From Deltaproteobacteria bacterium (GTDB taxonomy: Bacteria; Desulfobacterota; Syntrophia; Syntrophales; UBA2210): 10,306 nucleotides of DNA. The stretch covers positions 1 through 10,306 of the forward strand of contig JAUVXT010000083.1 in NCBI GenBank assembly GCA_030603465.1, given 5' to 3'. Within the stretch, counting starts at the first letter, position 1. The number at the start of each line of letters is the position of its first letter. Below, in pieces: positions 1 through 6,534 of this stretch. A program made the translations under genes and the position numbers. Under the pieces are notes generated by a model, which had not been told where the DNA came from, did no database searches, and worked only from the letters and a program-made list of their open reading frames with translations.

Positions 1-1004
1 ACATCCAATCCTCGCGCAGCCACATCGGTGGCGACGAGTACACGAAAGCGCCCCTTCTTGAAGCCCTCCAGTGCCTTGGTGCGCGCAGACTGGCTCTTGT
101 TGCCGTGGATGGCCGTGCCTTCAATGGACGCGTTGGATAACTTTTTCACCACCTGGTTTGCAGCGTGCTTCATCTGCGTGAAAATAAGTGCCTTATTGAT
201 GTGGGAGTCCTTCAACAGGGAGACCAGCAGGGCAGCCTTGTTCTTTTTCTCCACATAGAGCACCTTCTGCGCGATGCGTTCCACGGCGGGTTGGTCGGGC
301 GCGATGGTCACCCGCACGGGGTTGCGGACCATGGTGTTGGCCAGATCTACCATACTCGGAGCCATGGTGGCCGAGAAGAACAGTGTCTGGCGCTCAGCCG
401 GGATATGGGTCAAGACCCGCTTTATGTCGGGAATGAAGCCCATGCCGAGCATCCGGTCCACTTCGTCGAGAATGAAAACCTCCACGGCATTCAGGTGGAT
501 GAATCCCTGCTGCATCAGATCAAGGAGTCGTCCTGGGGTGGCCACGAGAATATCGACGCCGTGGTTCAGAGATTTGACCTGGTTGACCTGGCTGACACCG
601 CCGAAGATCACGGTATGGGTGATGCGCAGCCTCCGTCCATAGGTCTGAATGCTCTCCCCGATCTGTGCCGCCAGTTCGCGTGTGGGGGCGAGAATAAGGG
701 CCCGGGGGGTTCCTTTCTTAAGCTGGCGAAAGTTGACTGAAAGTCGCTGCAGGAGTGGCAGGGCAAAGGCTGCTGTCTTACCGGTGCCGGTCTGGGCGCA
801 ACCCAGCAGGTCCCGTCCTTTCAAGAGGTGCAGAATGCACTGTTCCTGGATCGGCGTTGGAGTAACGTATCCCTCTGCGGCTATTGCCCGTTGAATCTCG
901 GGAATCAGAGCGCCAAAGGCGCCCTGCGGCAGTTGGGGTTGTAGTTTTAGTGTAGATTGACTGGTGCGCCTGCGCGGCGCATAAGCGTGTGCGTGTTCTT
1001 TCAT
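1..1004 (-). CDS. rhlE: RhlE-type DEAD-box RNA helicase, 3' part outside the window
   Basis: ATP-dependent RNA helicase of the DEAD-box superfamily 2, expected to remodel RNA or ribosome-assembly intermediates in the cytoplasm. Translating the minus strand from the ATG at 1004-1002 gives 334 uninterrupted codons. Motifs appear in the right order: Q motif TPTPIQEQ (about residues 48-55), motif I AQTGTGKT (70-77), Ia PTREL (107-111), Ib TPGRL (156-160), motif II DEVD (180-183), motif III SAT (211-213), motif IV region ALIFTQMKHA (272-281) and motif V ATDVAARGLD (325-334). The window ends just before motif VI. The start is supported by an AGGA sequence 5 bases upstream. Motif II reads DEVD instead of DEAD, which keeps the Mg-binding Asp-Glu pair. 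There is a basic, His/Arg-rich N-terminal extension of about 25 residues. It is transcribed divergently from everything else, so it is probably functionally unrelated. The RhlE assignment rests on overall motif wording; another DEAD-box subgroup is possible. Confidence 0.93.
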   Translation of the reverse strand, partial: MKEHAHAYAPRRRTSQSTLKLQPQLPQGAFGALIPEIQRAIAAEGYVTPTPIQEQCILHLLKGRDLLGCAQTGTGKTAAFALPLLQRLSVNFRQLKKGTPRALILAPTRELAAQIGESIQTYGRRLRITHTVIFGGVSQVNQVKSLNHGVDILVATPGRLLDLMQQGFIHLNAVEVFILDEVDRMLGMGFIPDIKRVLTHIPAERQTLFFSATMAPSMVDLANTMVRNPVRVTIAPDQPAVERIAQKVLYVEKKNKAALLVSLLKDSHINKALIFTQMKHAANQVVKKLSNASIEGTAIHGNKSQSARTKALEGFKKGRFRVLVATDVAARGLD

Positions 1005-1376
1005 GTTTTTCCTGGTCCGGGGTTATACAACTCTCTACCCGCCGGACACGTGGAAAAGAAAGGACCGCAATGATCGCGGCAATACGGCGTCCCTGCTTAC
1101 AAGCCGGGATGCTCGGGTTAAATTGTTATGAATTAGCTTTCTGGGCGGTAGGGGCGAGTGATCGACGAAACCGTCGTGAAAAATAATTTTCGTTACAGGG
1201 CTTATACAGGAAATGGGCCGGGAATGCAAGGACAAGGAAAATTGCTTTTAAAATATTAAGTGGTTATTATGATTTGTCGGAAATGCTGCGAACCACTTAT
1301 TGCATGTTTTGTTAAGCTGTGATCCTGCGACAGACCGGGCAATATTTTGAAAACAGAGATTCAATTTCCGGTTGAC
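1005..1376. other. Divergent intergenic region without a recognisable gene
   Basis: This stretch separates the left-going helicase from the right-going antitoxin operon. Short open frames here have no family resemblance. The helicase promoter must lie in it, but no convincing -35/-10 pair was visible on the minus strand. The right part, about 1190-1300, is clearly more AT-rich. Apart from the inverted repeat at 1257-1299, no RNA gene or terminator was recognised. Confidence 0.6.
1257..1299. repeat. 9-bp perfect inverted repeat
   Basis: TAAGTGGTT at 1257-1265 is the exact reverse complement of AACCACTTA at 1291-1299, with a 25-base spacer. It could form a hairpin, but no T-run follows on either strand, so it does not look like an intrinsic terminator. 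A role as a protein-binding site or an old insertion remnant is possible but unsupported. Confidence 0.4.
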
Positions 1377-1405
1377 TTGTTGAGTGAGGGGTGATAGCGT
1401 ATATA
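1377..1405 (+). promoter_or_regulatory. Candidate sigma-70-type promoter of the antitoxin operon
   Basis: TTGTTG at 1377-1382 and TATATA at 1400-1405 are separated by 17 bases, a plausible -35/-10 pair. A second -35-like TTGACT lies at 1372-1377. Transcription would start near 1411-1414, inside the TGTACA palindromes, so a bound antitoxin complex would block initiation. This is inferred from base pattern only. Confidence 0.45.
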
Positions 1406-1408
1406 AAA

Positions 1409-1430
1409 AATGTACATTAAAGTGTACACT
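1409..1430. promoter_or_regulatory. Paired TGTACA palindromes, probable YefM-type autoregulatory operator
   Basis: Two perfect 10-bp palindromes, AATGTACATT (1409-1418) and AGTGTACACT (1421-1430), lie next to each other with centres 12 bp apart. YefM-YoeB operators are known for adjacent palindromes with a TGTACA core at this kind of spacing. Here they sit between the candidate -10 and the ribosome-binding site AAGAGGA (1434-1440) of a Phd/YefM-type gene, where autorepression would be expected. The sequence match and the position support each other; actual binding is inferred. Confidence 0.7.
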
Positions 1431-1449
1431 ATTAAGAGGACATGTTTCC

Positions 1450-1713
1450 ATGCTGGAAATAATTCCCATTACGCAGGTGAGAAAAAATTTTCTGCCCCTG
1501 ATCAGGCGGGTTGGCGAAAGTCTTTTTAAGTTTGTCATAGCGAAGCAGGGCAAGCCCATAGCCGTCATTTTAAGTTATGAAGAATATATCAGAATGGTAG
1601 AGACCCTCAAGGTAACCGGCGATGGTGGTATGGCGGAAGATATCAGGAACAGTCTCAAGGATCTCAGGCGCGGTGATGCCCTTCATCTGAAGGATGTGCT
1701 TGGCGATGAATGA
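1450..1713 (+). CDS. Phd/YefM-family antitoxin
   Basis: An 87-residue protein with the typical Phd/YefM layout: an N-terminal DNA-binding part beginning IIPITQVRKNFLPLI, a central strand with KQGKPIAVILSYEEYIRM (the family's HGKPVAVLxSxEDY pattern), and a charged C-terminal tail that would wrap around the toxin. Family members neutralise a RelE/YoeB-type toxin and repress their own operon. The ATG at 1450 is chosen because AAGAGGA ends 9 bases upstream; an in-frame GTG at 1384 would place the operator inside the coding region. Its stop overlaps the next gene by 8 bases (ATGAATGA, 1706-1713), the usual tight coupling of toxin-antitoxin pairs. What is odd is the partner: the downstream protein is a RelE-like domain fused to a nucleotidyltransferase-like domain. 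Confidence 0.9.
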   Translation: MLEIIPITQVRKNFLPLIRRVGESLFKFVIAKQGKPIAVILSYEEYIRMVETLKVTGDGGMAEDIRNSLKDLRRGDALHLKDVLGDE

Positions 1714-2455
1714 GATATTACTGACGGGGCATTTATCCAGAAGCGTAAGCCTGTTATCTTTGGAAGATCGGCTGTCTCTCAGGAAATACCTCTCCCTTTT
1801 AAAGGAAAATCCCCTTTCGGGATTAAGGCTCTGGGGCGCGTACAGCGGATTGTATGCCTATGAAACTTCAATGGGGCTGCAGATAATCTATAAGATCGTC
1901 GACGGAACGGTTTATGTGGTGGCGATAAAGAGAGCGGGGCGCCATGCACCCATTGGCGAGAAAAAGGTGTCGGCTGTTGTCCTGGCCGCCGGGAAGTCAA
2001 AGGATCAGGATATTCCCCGGATAATTGAAATAACAGAGGCCTTTTCAAACTCTTCCATCGATGAGATCATACTAGTCTTGGGTTATCGCGCCGAGGCCGT
2101 CAAGGAACGGTTGAAGGGTGAAAATATACGGGTTATCGTCAATCAGAACTATGAGGGGGTCCTGAGCAGATCACTGAGATGCGGACTGCGGGTGGTTGCC
2201 GAAGGAGCGTCGGCCGTATTTCTGGCTCTGGGAAATCAGAATCCCCTGAATCCGGCTGTTATAAAGAATCTGCTGGAGGTTTATCGCATGGAGGGCGCGC
2301 CCATCGTGGCCCCGTCGTACAAAGGGAAACGCTTGCACCCCGTTATATTTGACCGGGCGCTGCTCCCGGAACTCTTAAAGGTAAAGGGGAATGTTGGCGG
2401 GCGGGCAGTCCTGTATCGGCATGAAGGAGAATTGCGGGAGGTGCGTATCCGCTGA
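1706..2455 (+). CDS. RelE/ParE-like toxin domain fused to a degenerate MocA-like nucleotidyltransferase domain
   Basis: A 249-residue fusion. Residues 1-80 read like a RelE/ParE-fold toxin: helix LEDRLSLRKYLSLLKENPLSG, then WGAYSGLYAYE, GLQIIYKIVDGTVYVVAIKR. The Arg expected before the IIY strand (RIIY in relatives) is Gln, and the usual C-terminal Tyr is not evident. Residues 87-249 resemble the MobA/MocA family, which transfers CMP or GMP to molybdopterin: VSAVVLAAGKS, IILVLGYRAEAVKERL, VNQNYEGVLSRSLRCGLR, GAPIVAPSYKGKRLHPVIFDRALLPELL. The RMGxxK part of the LAAGxSxRMG signature is missing. The GDxP metal site reads GNQNP (176-180). The protein ends before the usual C-terminal DIDTPED segment. 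Catalysis is therefore doubtful (inference). The ATG at 1706 is chosen because AAGGA ends 11 bases upstream and it overlaps the antitoxin stop; an ATG at 1694 is the alternative. It may be a toxin, a sensor or a pseudoenzyme regulator. Confidence 0.75.
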   Translation: MNEILLTGHLSRSVSLLSLEDRLSLRKYLSLLKENPLSGLRLWGAYSGLYAYETSMGLQIIYKIVDGTVYVVAIKRAGRHAPIGEKKVSAVVLAAGKSKDQDIPRIIEITEAFSNSSIDEIILVLGYRAEAVKERLKGENIRVIVNQNYEGVLSRSLRCGLRVVAEGASAVFLALGNQNPLNPAVIKNLLEVYRMEGAPIVAPSYKGKRLHPVIFDRALLPELLKVKGNVGGRAVLYRHEGELREVRIR

Positions 2456-2478
2456 CTAGTGTCATATCAACGATACTC

Positions 2479-2605
2479 TGTCATTTCGAAGGAGTCTTCA
2501 CGACTGGGAAATCTTAGGTTTCTCCCTGGCCCAGACCTGGCTTGCATGGACAGTGGAATCACCCAAAGATGTCGCGCCAGGGCAGGCCCCGCGGTCGAAA
2601 TGACA
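2479..2605. repeat. 127-bp element with 11-bp perfect terminal inverted repeats (MITE or REP-like)
   Basis: TGTCATTTCGA (2479-2489) and TCGAAATGACA (2595-2605) are exact reverse complements. Inside, CCCTGGC (2524-2530) pairs with GCCAGGG (2576-2582), and GGGAAATC faces GTTTCTCCC around 2505-2526, so the whole could fold into a long hairpin. No open reading frame inside looks real. The ends resemble a GTCATTTCGA-type palindromic repeat that I recall as dispersed in environmental proteobacterial genomes, but copy number cannot be judged from one copy. It lies between the toxin-like operon and the transporter operon and could end or modulate read-through. Confidence 0.6.
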
Positions 2606-2641
2606 TTTCTTGATTGACACGACACATGGCATGCGTCTGAT

Positions 2642-2671
2642 TTGAAAGAGAGATGAAACTGAGAATATATA
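2642..2671 (+). promoter_or_regulatory. Candidate promoter of the transporter operon
   Basis: TTGAAA (2642-2647) and TATATA (2666-2671) are 18 bases apart, giving a start near 2678 and a leader of about 16 bases before the ATG at 2694. A TTGACA at 2614-2619 upstream has no good -10 partner. No recognisable ModE box or molybdenum-cofactor riboswitch was seen. The call rests on base pattern only. Confidence 0.4.
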
Positions 2672-2693
2672 AAAGATTACAGAGGTTTGAATA

Positions 2694-3530
2694 ATGAAGA
2701 AGAGTATGTGTTTTTTTGTTGCTTTGATTGTACTTTTTACTTTTATCGGAATTACAGAGGCGGGAGCGGAAAAGATCACCGCCTTTTGCGGTTCTGCCAG
2801 CAAACCGGCGACGGAGGAAGCGGCTGGTGTCTTTCAGAAAAAAACCGGGATAGCAGTGGAACTGCACTTCAGCGGGTCGGGGACGATGTTGTCACAGATG
2901 AAATTGTCTAAGCGAGGCGATGTATATATGCCCGGTTCGCCCGATTATATGACAAAGGCTGTGCGGGATGGCGTGGTTGATAAAGGGACAGTCAAGATCA
3001 TAGCCTATCTTGTTCCTGCCATTGATGTGCAAAAGGGGAACCCCGGGAATATTCGAACCCTTTCCGATCTTGCCAGACCGGGCGTCAGGGTTGGCATCGG
3101 AAATCCAAACGCTGTTTGTGTCGGCCTCTATGCCGTTGAGATACTGGAGCGCAATGGGTTGCTGTCGGAAGTCCGGGAGAATATTGTTACGCACGCGCCC
3201 AGTTGTTCCTCCACCGCTGCGCTTTTAGTCATGAAGAAGGTTGATGCCGTTATCGGGTGGAGGGTATTCTCTGAATGGAGACCCGACAAGATAGAGGCGG
3301 TATTCCTGAAAGAAGATGAGGTGCCGAGGCTTGCCTATATCCCCGCGGCCGTATCTCATTACAGCCGGAATAAGGAAAAAGCCGGAAGGTTTATAGATTT
3401 TTTGACATCTTCTGAGGGACAGAAGATATACGCCGGGTGGGGATATATCGCAGGGGAAGGGGAGGCAAGAAAATATGCTCCAAAAGCAAAGATAGGTGGC
3501 GAGTATCGGCTGCCTGCCGACTATAATTAG
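2694..3530 (+). CDS. modA: ModA/WtpA-like molybdate or tungstate ABC transporter substrate-binding protein
   Basis: Periplasmic oxyanion-binding protein that would deliver molybdate or tungstate to the permease encoded next. Its 278 residues begin with a signal peptide (MKKS plus a hydrophobic core, probable cleavage after AGA at about residue 25). The mature part has Ser-rich anion-contact segments FCGSASKPA (31-39) and FSGSGTM (59-65), then RGDVYMPGSPDYM, GIGNPNAVCVGLYAVE and a C-terminal RFIDFLTSSEGQKIY, all in ModA-family order. The start has an AGAGG motif about 9 bases upstream. The stop at 3530 is 15 bases before the permease GTG. Neighbouring ModB- and ModC-like genes support the role. 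Whether the preferred ligand is molybdate, tungstate or another oxyanion cannot be told from sequence alone. Confidence 0.85.
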   Translation: MKKSMCFFVALIVLFTFIGITEAGAEKITAFCGSASKPATEEAAGVFQKKTGIAVELHFSGSGTMLSQMKLSKRGDVYMPGSPDYMTKAVRDGVVDKGTVKIIAYLVPAIDVQKGNPGNIRTLSDLARPGVRVGIGNPNAVCVGLYAVEILERNGLLSEVRENIVTHAPSCSSTAALLVMKKVDAVIGWRVFSEWRPDKIEAVFLKEDEVPRLAYIPAAVSHYSRNKEKAGRFIDFLTSSEGQKIYAGWGYIAGEGEARKYAPKAKIGGEYRLPADYN

Positions 3531-3545
3531 GGGAGAATGAAATAG

Positions 3546-4370
3546 GTGACGGTTATGAAAAAGTCAAGAGTTCTAAAGGGTATTGAGGGTGAGAAAACCT
3601 TCAGGGCAGCAACGGTGGGCGCCCTGGCGCTACTGGTCTTTTTCTTTGCCGGTATCGTGGTGTCCCTGCTGACATATGCGAAGCCGGACATTCTGGGTGC
3701 CACCCTTTTTTCCAGAGAGATTCTCTTTGCAATAAAATTAAGTGTGGTAACCGCTACGGTGGCCACCACAATTTCCATTATTATAGCCATTCCGGCAGCC
3801 TATGCCATTTCCCGCACCGATTTCCCCGGCAAGAATATTGTGGATACGATACTCGACCTTCCCATTGTCATTTCACCCATTGCCCTGGGGGCGGCGCTCT
3901 TGATTTTCTTCAACACCGCTCTGGGGCAGGGGATAGAGAGCCATGTTACCAGATTCGTCTTTGAGGTGGCCGGCATCATCCTGGCCCAGTTTACCGTCAT
4001 TTGCGCTCTGGCGGTCAGATTGATGAAATCCACTTTTGACAGCATCGATCCGAGATATGAACAGGTGGGTAGAACCCTGGGATGCAGTAAGATGAGAGCG
4101 TTTTTCAGAGTAACCTTGCCCCTTGCAAAAAACGGATTGGTGGCTGCCGCCATTCTCACGTGGGCCAGGGCCGTGGGGGAATTCGGTGCCACCGTTACCC
4201 TGGCGGGAGCCACGGCCTTTAAAACGGAGACCCTGCCGGTGGCCATATTTTTGAGCCTTGCGACGGCCGATGTGGAAAAGGCGGTGGCGGTTATAATTGT
4301 CCTGATAGCTATTTCTGTCGTGGCTTTGTTTACACTCCGAAGGATCAGCGGGACGGGTTATCGGATATGA
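3546..4370 (+). CDS. modB: ModB/WtpB-like molybdate or tungstate ABC transporter permease
   Basis: Inner-membrane channel subunit of the importer. Its 274 residues carry several hydrophobic segments, for example about 21-43, 62-88, 104-123, 141-158 and 246-264. The cytoplasmic EAA loop that docks on the ATPase is seen at about 172-193 (EQVGRTLGCSKMRAFFRVTL), and WARAVGEFGATVTLAG (206-221) matches the RALGEFGA pattern of ModB proteins. Two starts are possible: GTG at 3546, with GGGAG 10 bases upstream, and ATG at 3555, with AGGTGA 5 bases upstream. The stop overlaps the ATPase start by 4 bases (ATGA, 4367-4370), indicating translational coupling. Confidence 0.87.
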   Translation: MTVMKKSRVLKGIEGEKTFRAATVGALALLVFFFAGIVVSLLTYAKPDILGATLFSREILFAIKLSVVTATVATTISIIIAIPAAYAISRTDFPGKNIVDTILDLPIVISPIALGAALLIFFNTALGQGIESHVTRFVFEVAGIILAQFTVICALAVRLMKSTFDSIDPRYEQVGRTLGCSKMRAFFRVTLPLAKNGLVAAAILTWARAVGEFGATVTLAGATAFKTETLPVAIFLSLATADVEKAVAVIIVLIAISVVALFTLRRISGTGYRI

Positions 4371-5422
4371 TTGAAATCAGAAACTTGTCCCTTCCACTGG
4401 GTGATTTCAGCTTAAAAGATATAAATTTAACCATCGGCGATGGCGAATATTTCGTCATACTGGGTCCCACAGGCGCCGGCAAGACGGTGATCGTCGAATG
4501 CATCGCCGGGTTGCAGCGTTTCAAAAGGGGGGAGATATGGATAGGCGGAAAGAACGTGACCGGCATGGCCCCGGAAGAGCGGGGCATCGGGTATGTGCCC
4601 CAGGATTACGCCCTCTTTCCCTTTTTGAATGTGGTGGAAAATATTGTCTTCGGGTTGAAGGAAAAGAGATGCCCTGAAAAGGATATGAGAGAGACGGTGG
4701 GAAAACTGTCCGAACTGCTGGGAATATCCCATCTCCTCAATCGCGGCGTAACCAATCTGAGCGGGGGGGAGAAACAGCGGGTGGCGCTGGCCAGGGCCCT
4801 TGCCACATCGCCACGGATTCTGCTTCTCGATGAACCGCTCAGTAATCTGGATATAAGTACATCAAAATATCTGCGGCTCGAGTTGCGGAGGTTACATGAA
4901 GTGCTGGGCATAACGACCGTCCATATAACGCACAATCTGGTAGAGGCCGAAGAAATGGCCGACAGGATATGCATCCTAAGCGGGGGAAAGGTGGAGCAGG
5001 TGGGCGCCCTGAAGGATGTCTTTTTCTCTCCCCGGAATGACGTAGTTTCCGACTTTGTGGGAAAGCCGAACATTCTGCATTGCGAAACCTGCAACCCCTT
5101 GGGGCACGGCCTGATGGAGGCCTCCTGCGGAGGGATTTCCGTCATACTCCCCTATGAGGGGAACGACGCGAAAAAGATCTCCATATTCCCCAGGTATGTC
5201 TTTATCTATACCGGCAAGCCTCCCGGACCCGAGTTGAACAGATTTAAAGGTATAGTGAAGAGCATACAGCCCTTTTATTCTCTCGTCAGACTCGAAGTCG
5301 AGGTGGGCGAAAATTTGTTGCTTTGCGAGGTTCGCAAGGAGCGCTTTGAGGATATGGATATAAAAATAGGGCAGGAAGTTTTTTTGATATTGAAATTGAC
5401 GAAGTTGAGGGTTTACCACTGA
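4367..5422 (+). CDS. modC: ModC/WtpC-like ABC transporter ATPase with C-terminal regulatory domain
   Basis: Cytoplasmic ATPase that powers the ModAB-like importer. It has 351 residues: Walker A GPTGAGKT (33-40), Q-loop at VPQD (77-80), signature LSGGE (131-135), Walker B ILLLDE (151-156) and switch His189 in HITHN. After the ATPase core, residues from about 230 onward form an additional domain with KKISIFPR (269-276), KPPGPELNRF (284-293) and FLILKLTKLRV. This is the position of the TOBE/MOP-like domain that binds oxyanion in ModC and can inhibit transport when molybdate is plentiful. The start is set by the ATGA overlap with the permease. The second ATPase in this window shares both core and C-terminal domain. 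Sulfate- or iron-type ATPases of the same group are an alternative, but the ModA/ModB partners favour molybdate or tungstate. Confidence 0.88.
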   Translation: MIEIRNLSLPLGDFSLKDINLTIGDGEYFVILGPTGAGKTVIVECIAGLQRFKRGEIWIGGKNVTGMAPEERGIGYVPQDYALFPFLNVVENIVFGLKEKRCPEKDMRETVGKLSELLGISHLLNRGVTNLSGGEKQRVALARALATSPRILLLDEPLSNLDISTSKYLRLELRRLHEVLGITTVHITHNLVEAEEMADRICILSGGKVEQVGALKDVFFSPRNDVVSDFVGKPNILHCETCNPLGHGLMEASCGGISVILPYEGNDAKKISIFPRYVFIYTGKPPGPELNRFKGIVKSIQPFYSLVRLEVEVGENLLLCEVRKERFEDMDIKIGQEVFLILKLTKLRVYH

Positions 5423-5446
5423 CAGCTATGTAAAATTGAGATTGCC

Positions 5447-5462
5447 GTCATTGTATAATGAC
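5447..5462. promoter_or_regulatory. 16-bp palindrome around a TATAAT sequence between the two transporters
   Basis: GTCATT (5447-5452) and AATGAC (5457-5462) are perfect inverted repeats around GTAT. The palindrome contains TATAAT at 5454-5459, a perfect -10 hexamer, although no good -35 lies 16-18 bases upstream. It sits in the 101-bp gap before the second transporter, where an internal promoter with an overlapping operator would make sense. The function is inferred; a hairpin or chance occurrence is possible. Confidence 0.35.
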
Positions 5463-5523
5463 CCCCGGGCGTTTGTTGAGGGTTATGCAGATTATTCATA
5501 TATGGAGATTGGAAAGGAGCACC

Positions 5524-6534
5524 ATGAAACGATTATCAGTGCTTTTGATTATTATATCCGTTCTTATAGCCTCCCCGTCGGTTCTGAAGGCGGGTGATAG
5601 GGAGAAGAAGTCCATCGCCATGGCCGTGGAGTTTGTCGACCATGCCTCCTGCGCCTTCGTAGCCTTCGATAAGAAAATGTTCGAGAAAGAGGGCGTCGAC
5701 ATCAAGTCCTACAATACATATGCGACCGGTATGGCGCTGGCTGCGGCAATGGTACGGGGAGATATCGATGCCGCCTACATGTGTTTGATTCCCGCCATCA
5801 GCGCTTACGCCAACGGGAAGGTGCCCTTAAAGATTGTTGCCGGCACGCATAAGTATGGCTATGGGTTGATTGTCGATTCTGACAAGGTAAGGAACGTGTC
5901 AGATCTGGAAAAACCGGAGATACGCTTCGGGTGTCCCCGCGAAGGGAGCCCTCCGGACTTGCTCATTCATGCGATGATGGAGAAATACCGTCTCGACAAA
6001 AACGGGATTCTGCAGAAACTCCGGCGTATGCCGCCGCCGAAGTTACTCATGGCCCTCAAACTGGGACAGTTGGATGCGGCCTTTTTGCCCGAGCAATTTC
6101 CCACAATGGCCGAGGAGATGGGATTTAAGATGCTTGTGACGGCCCGGGACCTCTGGCCCGATATGCAGGGAAGCGTCCTCGTAGTCAAGGAAGGATTGAT
6201 ACGGAAACATCCTGAGATTGTTAAAAAAATCATAACGGTGACGGACCGTGCAACGGCATATCTCAATACTTATCCGGAAGAGGCCTCCCAAATCGTAGCG
6301 CGGAGTTTAAGGGTTCTCGAGGGGACGGTACTCCCCCTCAAGATCGGAAAGATAGTGGCCGGCTTGGGTATTACCCCCGCAGCGATTTTACGATCCATCA
6401 CTATCAGGATGGAATGTACCACCCATATAGAGGAGGAACAGGTTCAGAAAGCGATTAACGCCATGGCACAATTGGGGTATATCAAAGCCTTCGATGCTTC
6501 CGATATCCTCGATCTGAGGTGGAACCATGATTAA
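5524..6534 (+). CDS. NitT/TauT/SsuA-family (NMT1-like) ABC transporter substrate-binding protein
   Basis: Periplasmic binding protein of the NMT1/THI5-like fold used by sulfonate, taurine, nitrate and pyrimidine-precursor importers. It has 336 residues, with a signal peptide (MKRLSVLLIIISVLIA, probable cleavage after LKA at residue 23). Family features include FDKKMFEKEGVDIK, ALAAAMVRGDIDAAYM (counting a ligand by its absence or presence in SsuA-type proteins), and the second-lobe pattern MALKLGQLDAAFLPEQFP. The ATG at 5524 is chosen because AAAGGAG lies 4 bases upstream and the signal peptide starts there; the open frame extends upstream to 5458 without a signal-like sequence. It overlaps the permease by 8 bases (6527-6534). 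The ligand is unknown; the context of molybdenum genes suggests a metal oxyanion or a metal-related small molecule, but this is inference. Confidence 0.85.
   Translation: MKRLSVLLIIISVLIASPSVLKAGDREKKSIAMAVEFVDHASCAFVAFDKKMFEKEGVDIKSYNTYATGMALAAAMVRGDIDAAYMCLIPAISAYANGKVPLKIVAGTHKYGYGLIVDSDKVRNVSDLEKPEIRFGCPREGSPPDLLIHAMMEKYRLDKNGILQKLRRMPPPKLLMALKLGQLDAAFLPEQFPTMAEEMGFKMLVTARDLWPDMQGSVLVVKEGLIRKHPEIVKKIITVTDRATAYLNTYPEEASQIVARSLRVLEGTVLPLKIGKIVAGLGITPAAILRSITIRMECTTHIEEEQVQKAINAMAQLGYIKAFDASDILDLRWNHD

Noticed and set aside
174..500. DEVD instead of DEAD in helicase motif II as a functional novelty
   Set aside because: The Asp-Glu metal and ATP residues are kept and a Val at this place occurs in other DEAD-box relatives, so it is a minor variant.
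28..894. Several plus-strand open frames of 76-191 codons
   Set aside because: They lie opposite the minus-strand helicase, whose motifs are complete and in order; the plus-strand products resemble no family.
1150..1195. Small hairpin CGACG-AAAC-CGTCG near 1163-1176 as a terminator
   Set aside because: The stem is only 5 bp and no T-run follows on either strand.
2456..2693. Molybdenum-cofactor riboswitch upstream of the ModA-like gene
   Set aside because: Considered because of the context, but the visible pairing is explained by the inverted-repeat element and I could not identify the conserved Moco RNA core. A covariance-model search would decide.
2498..2867. Minus-strand open frames over the inverted-repeat element and the modA start
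   Set aside because: They span a palindromic repeat and the beginning of a well-supported plus-strand gene, and show no domain pattern.
5458..5523. Upstream start of the SsuA-like binding protein
   Set aside because: It would put 22 residues before a clear signal peptide; the ATG at 5524 has a strong AAAGGAG motif.
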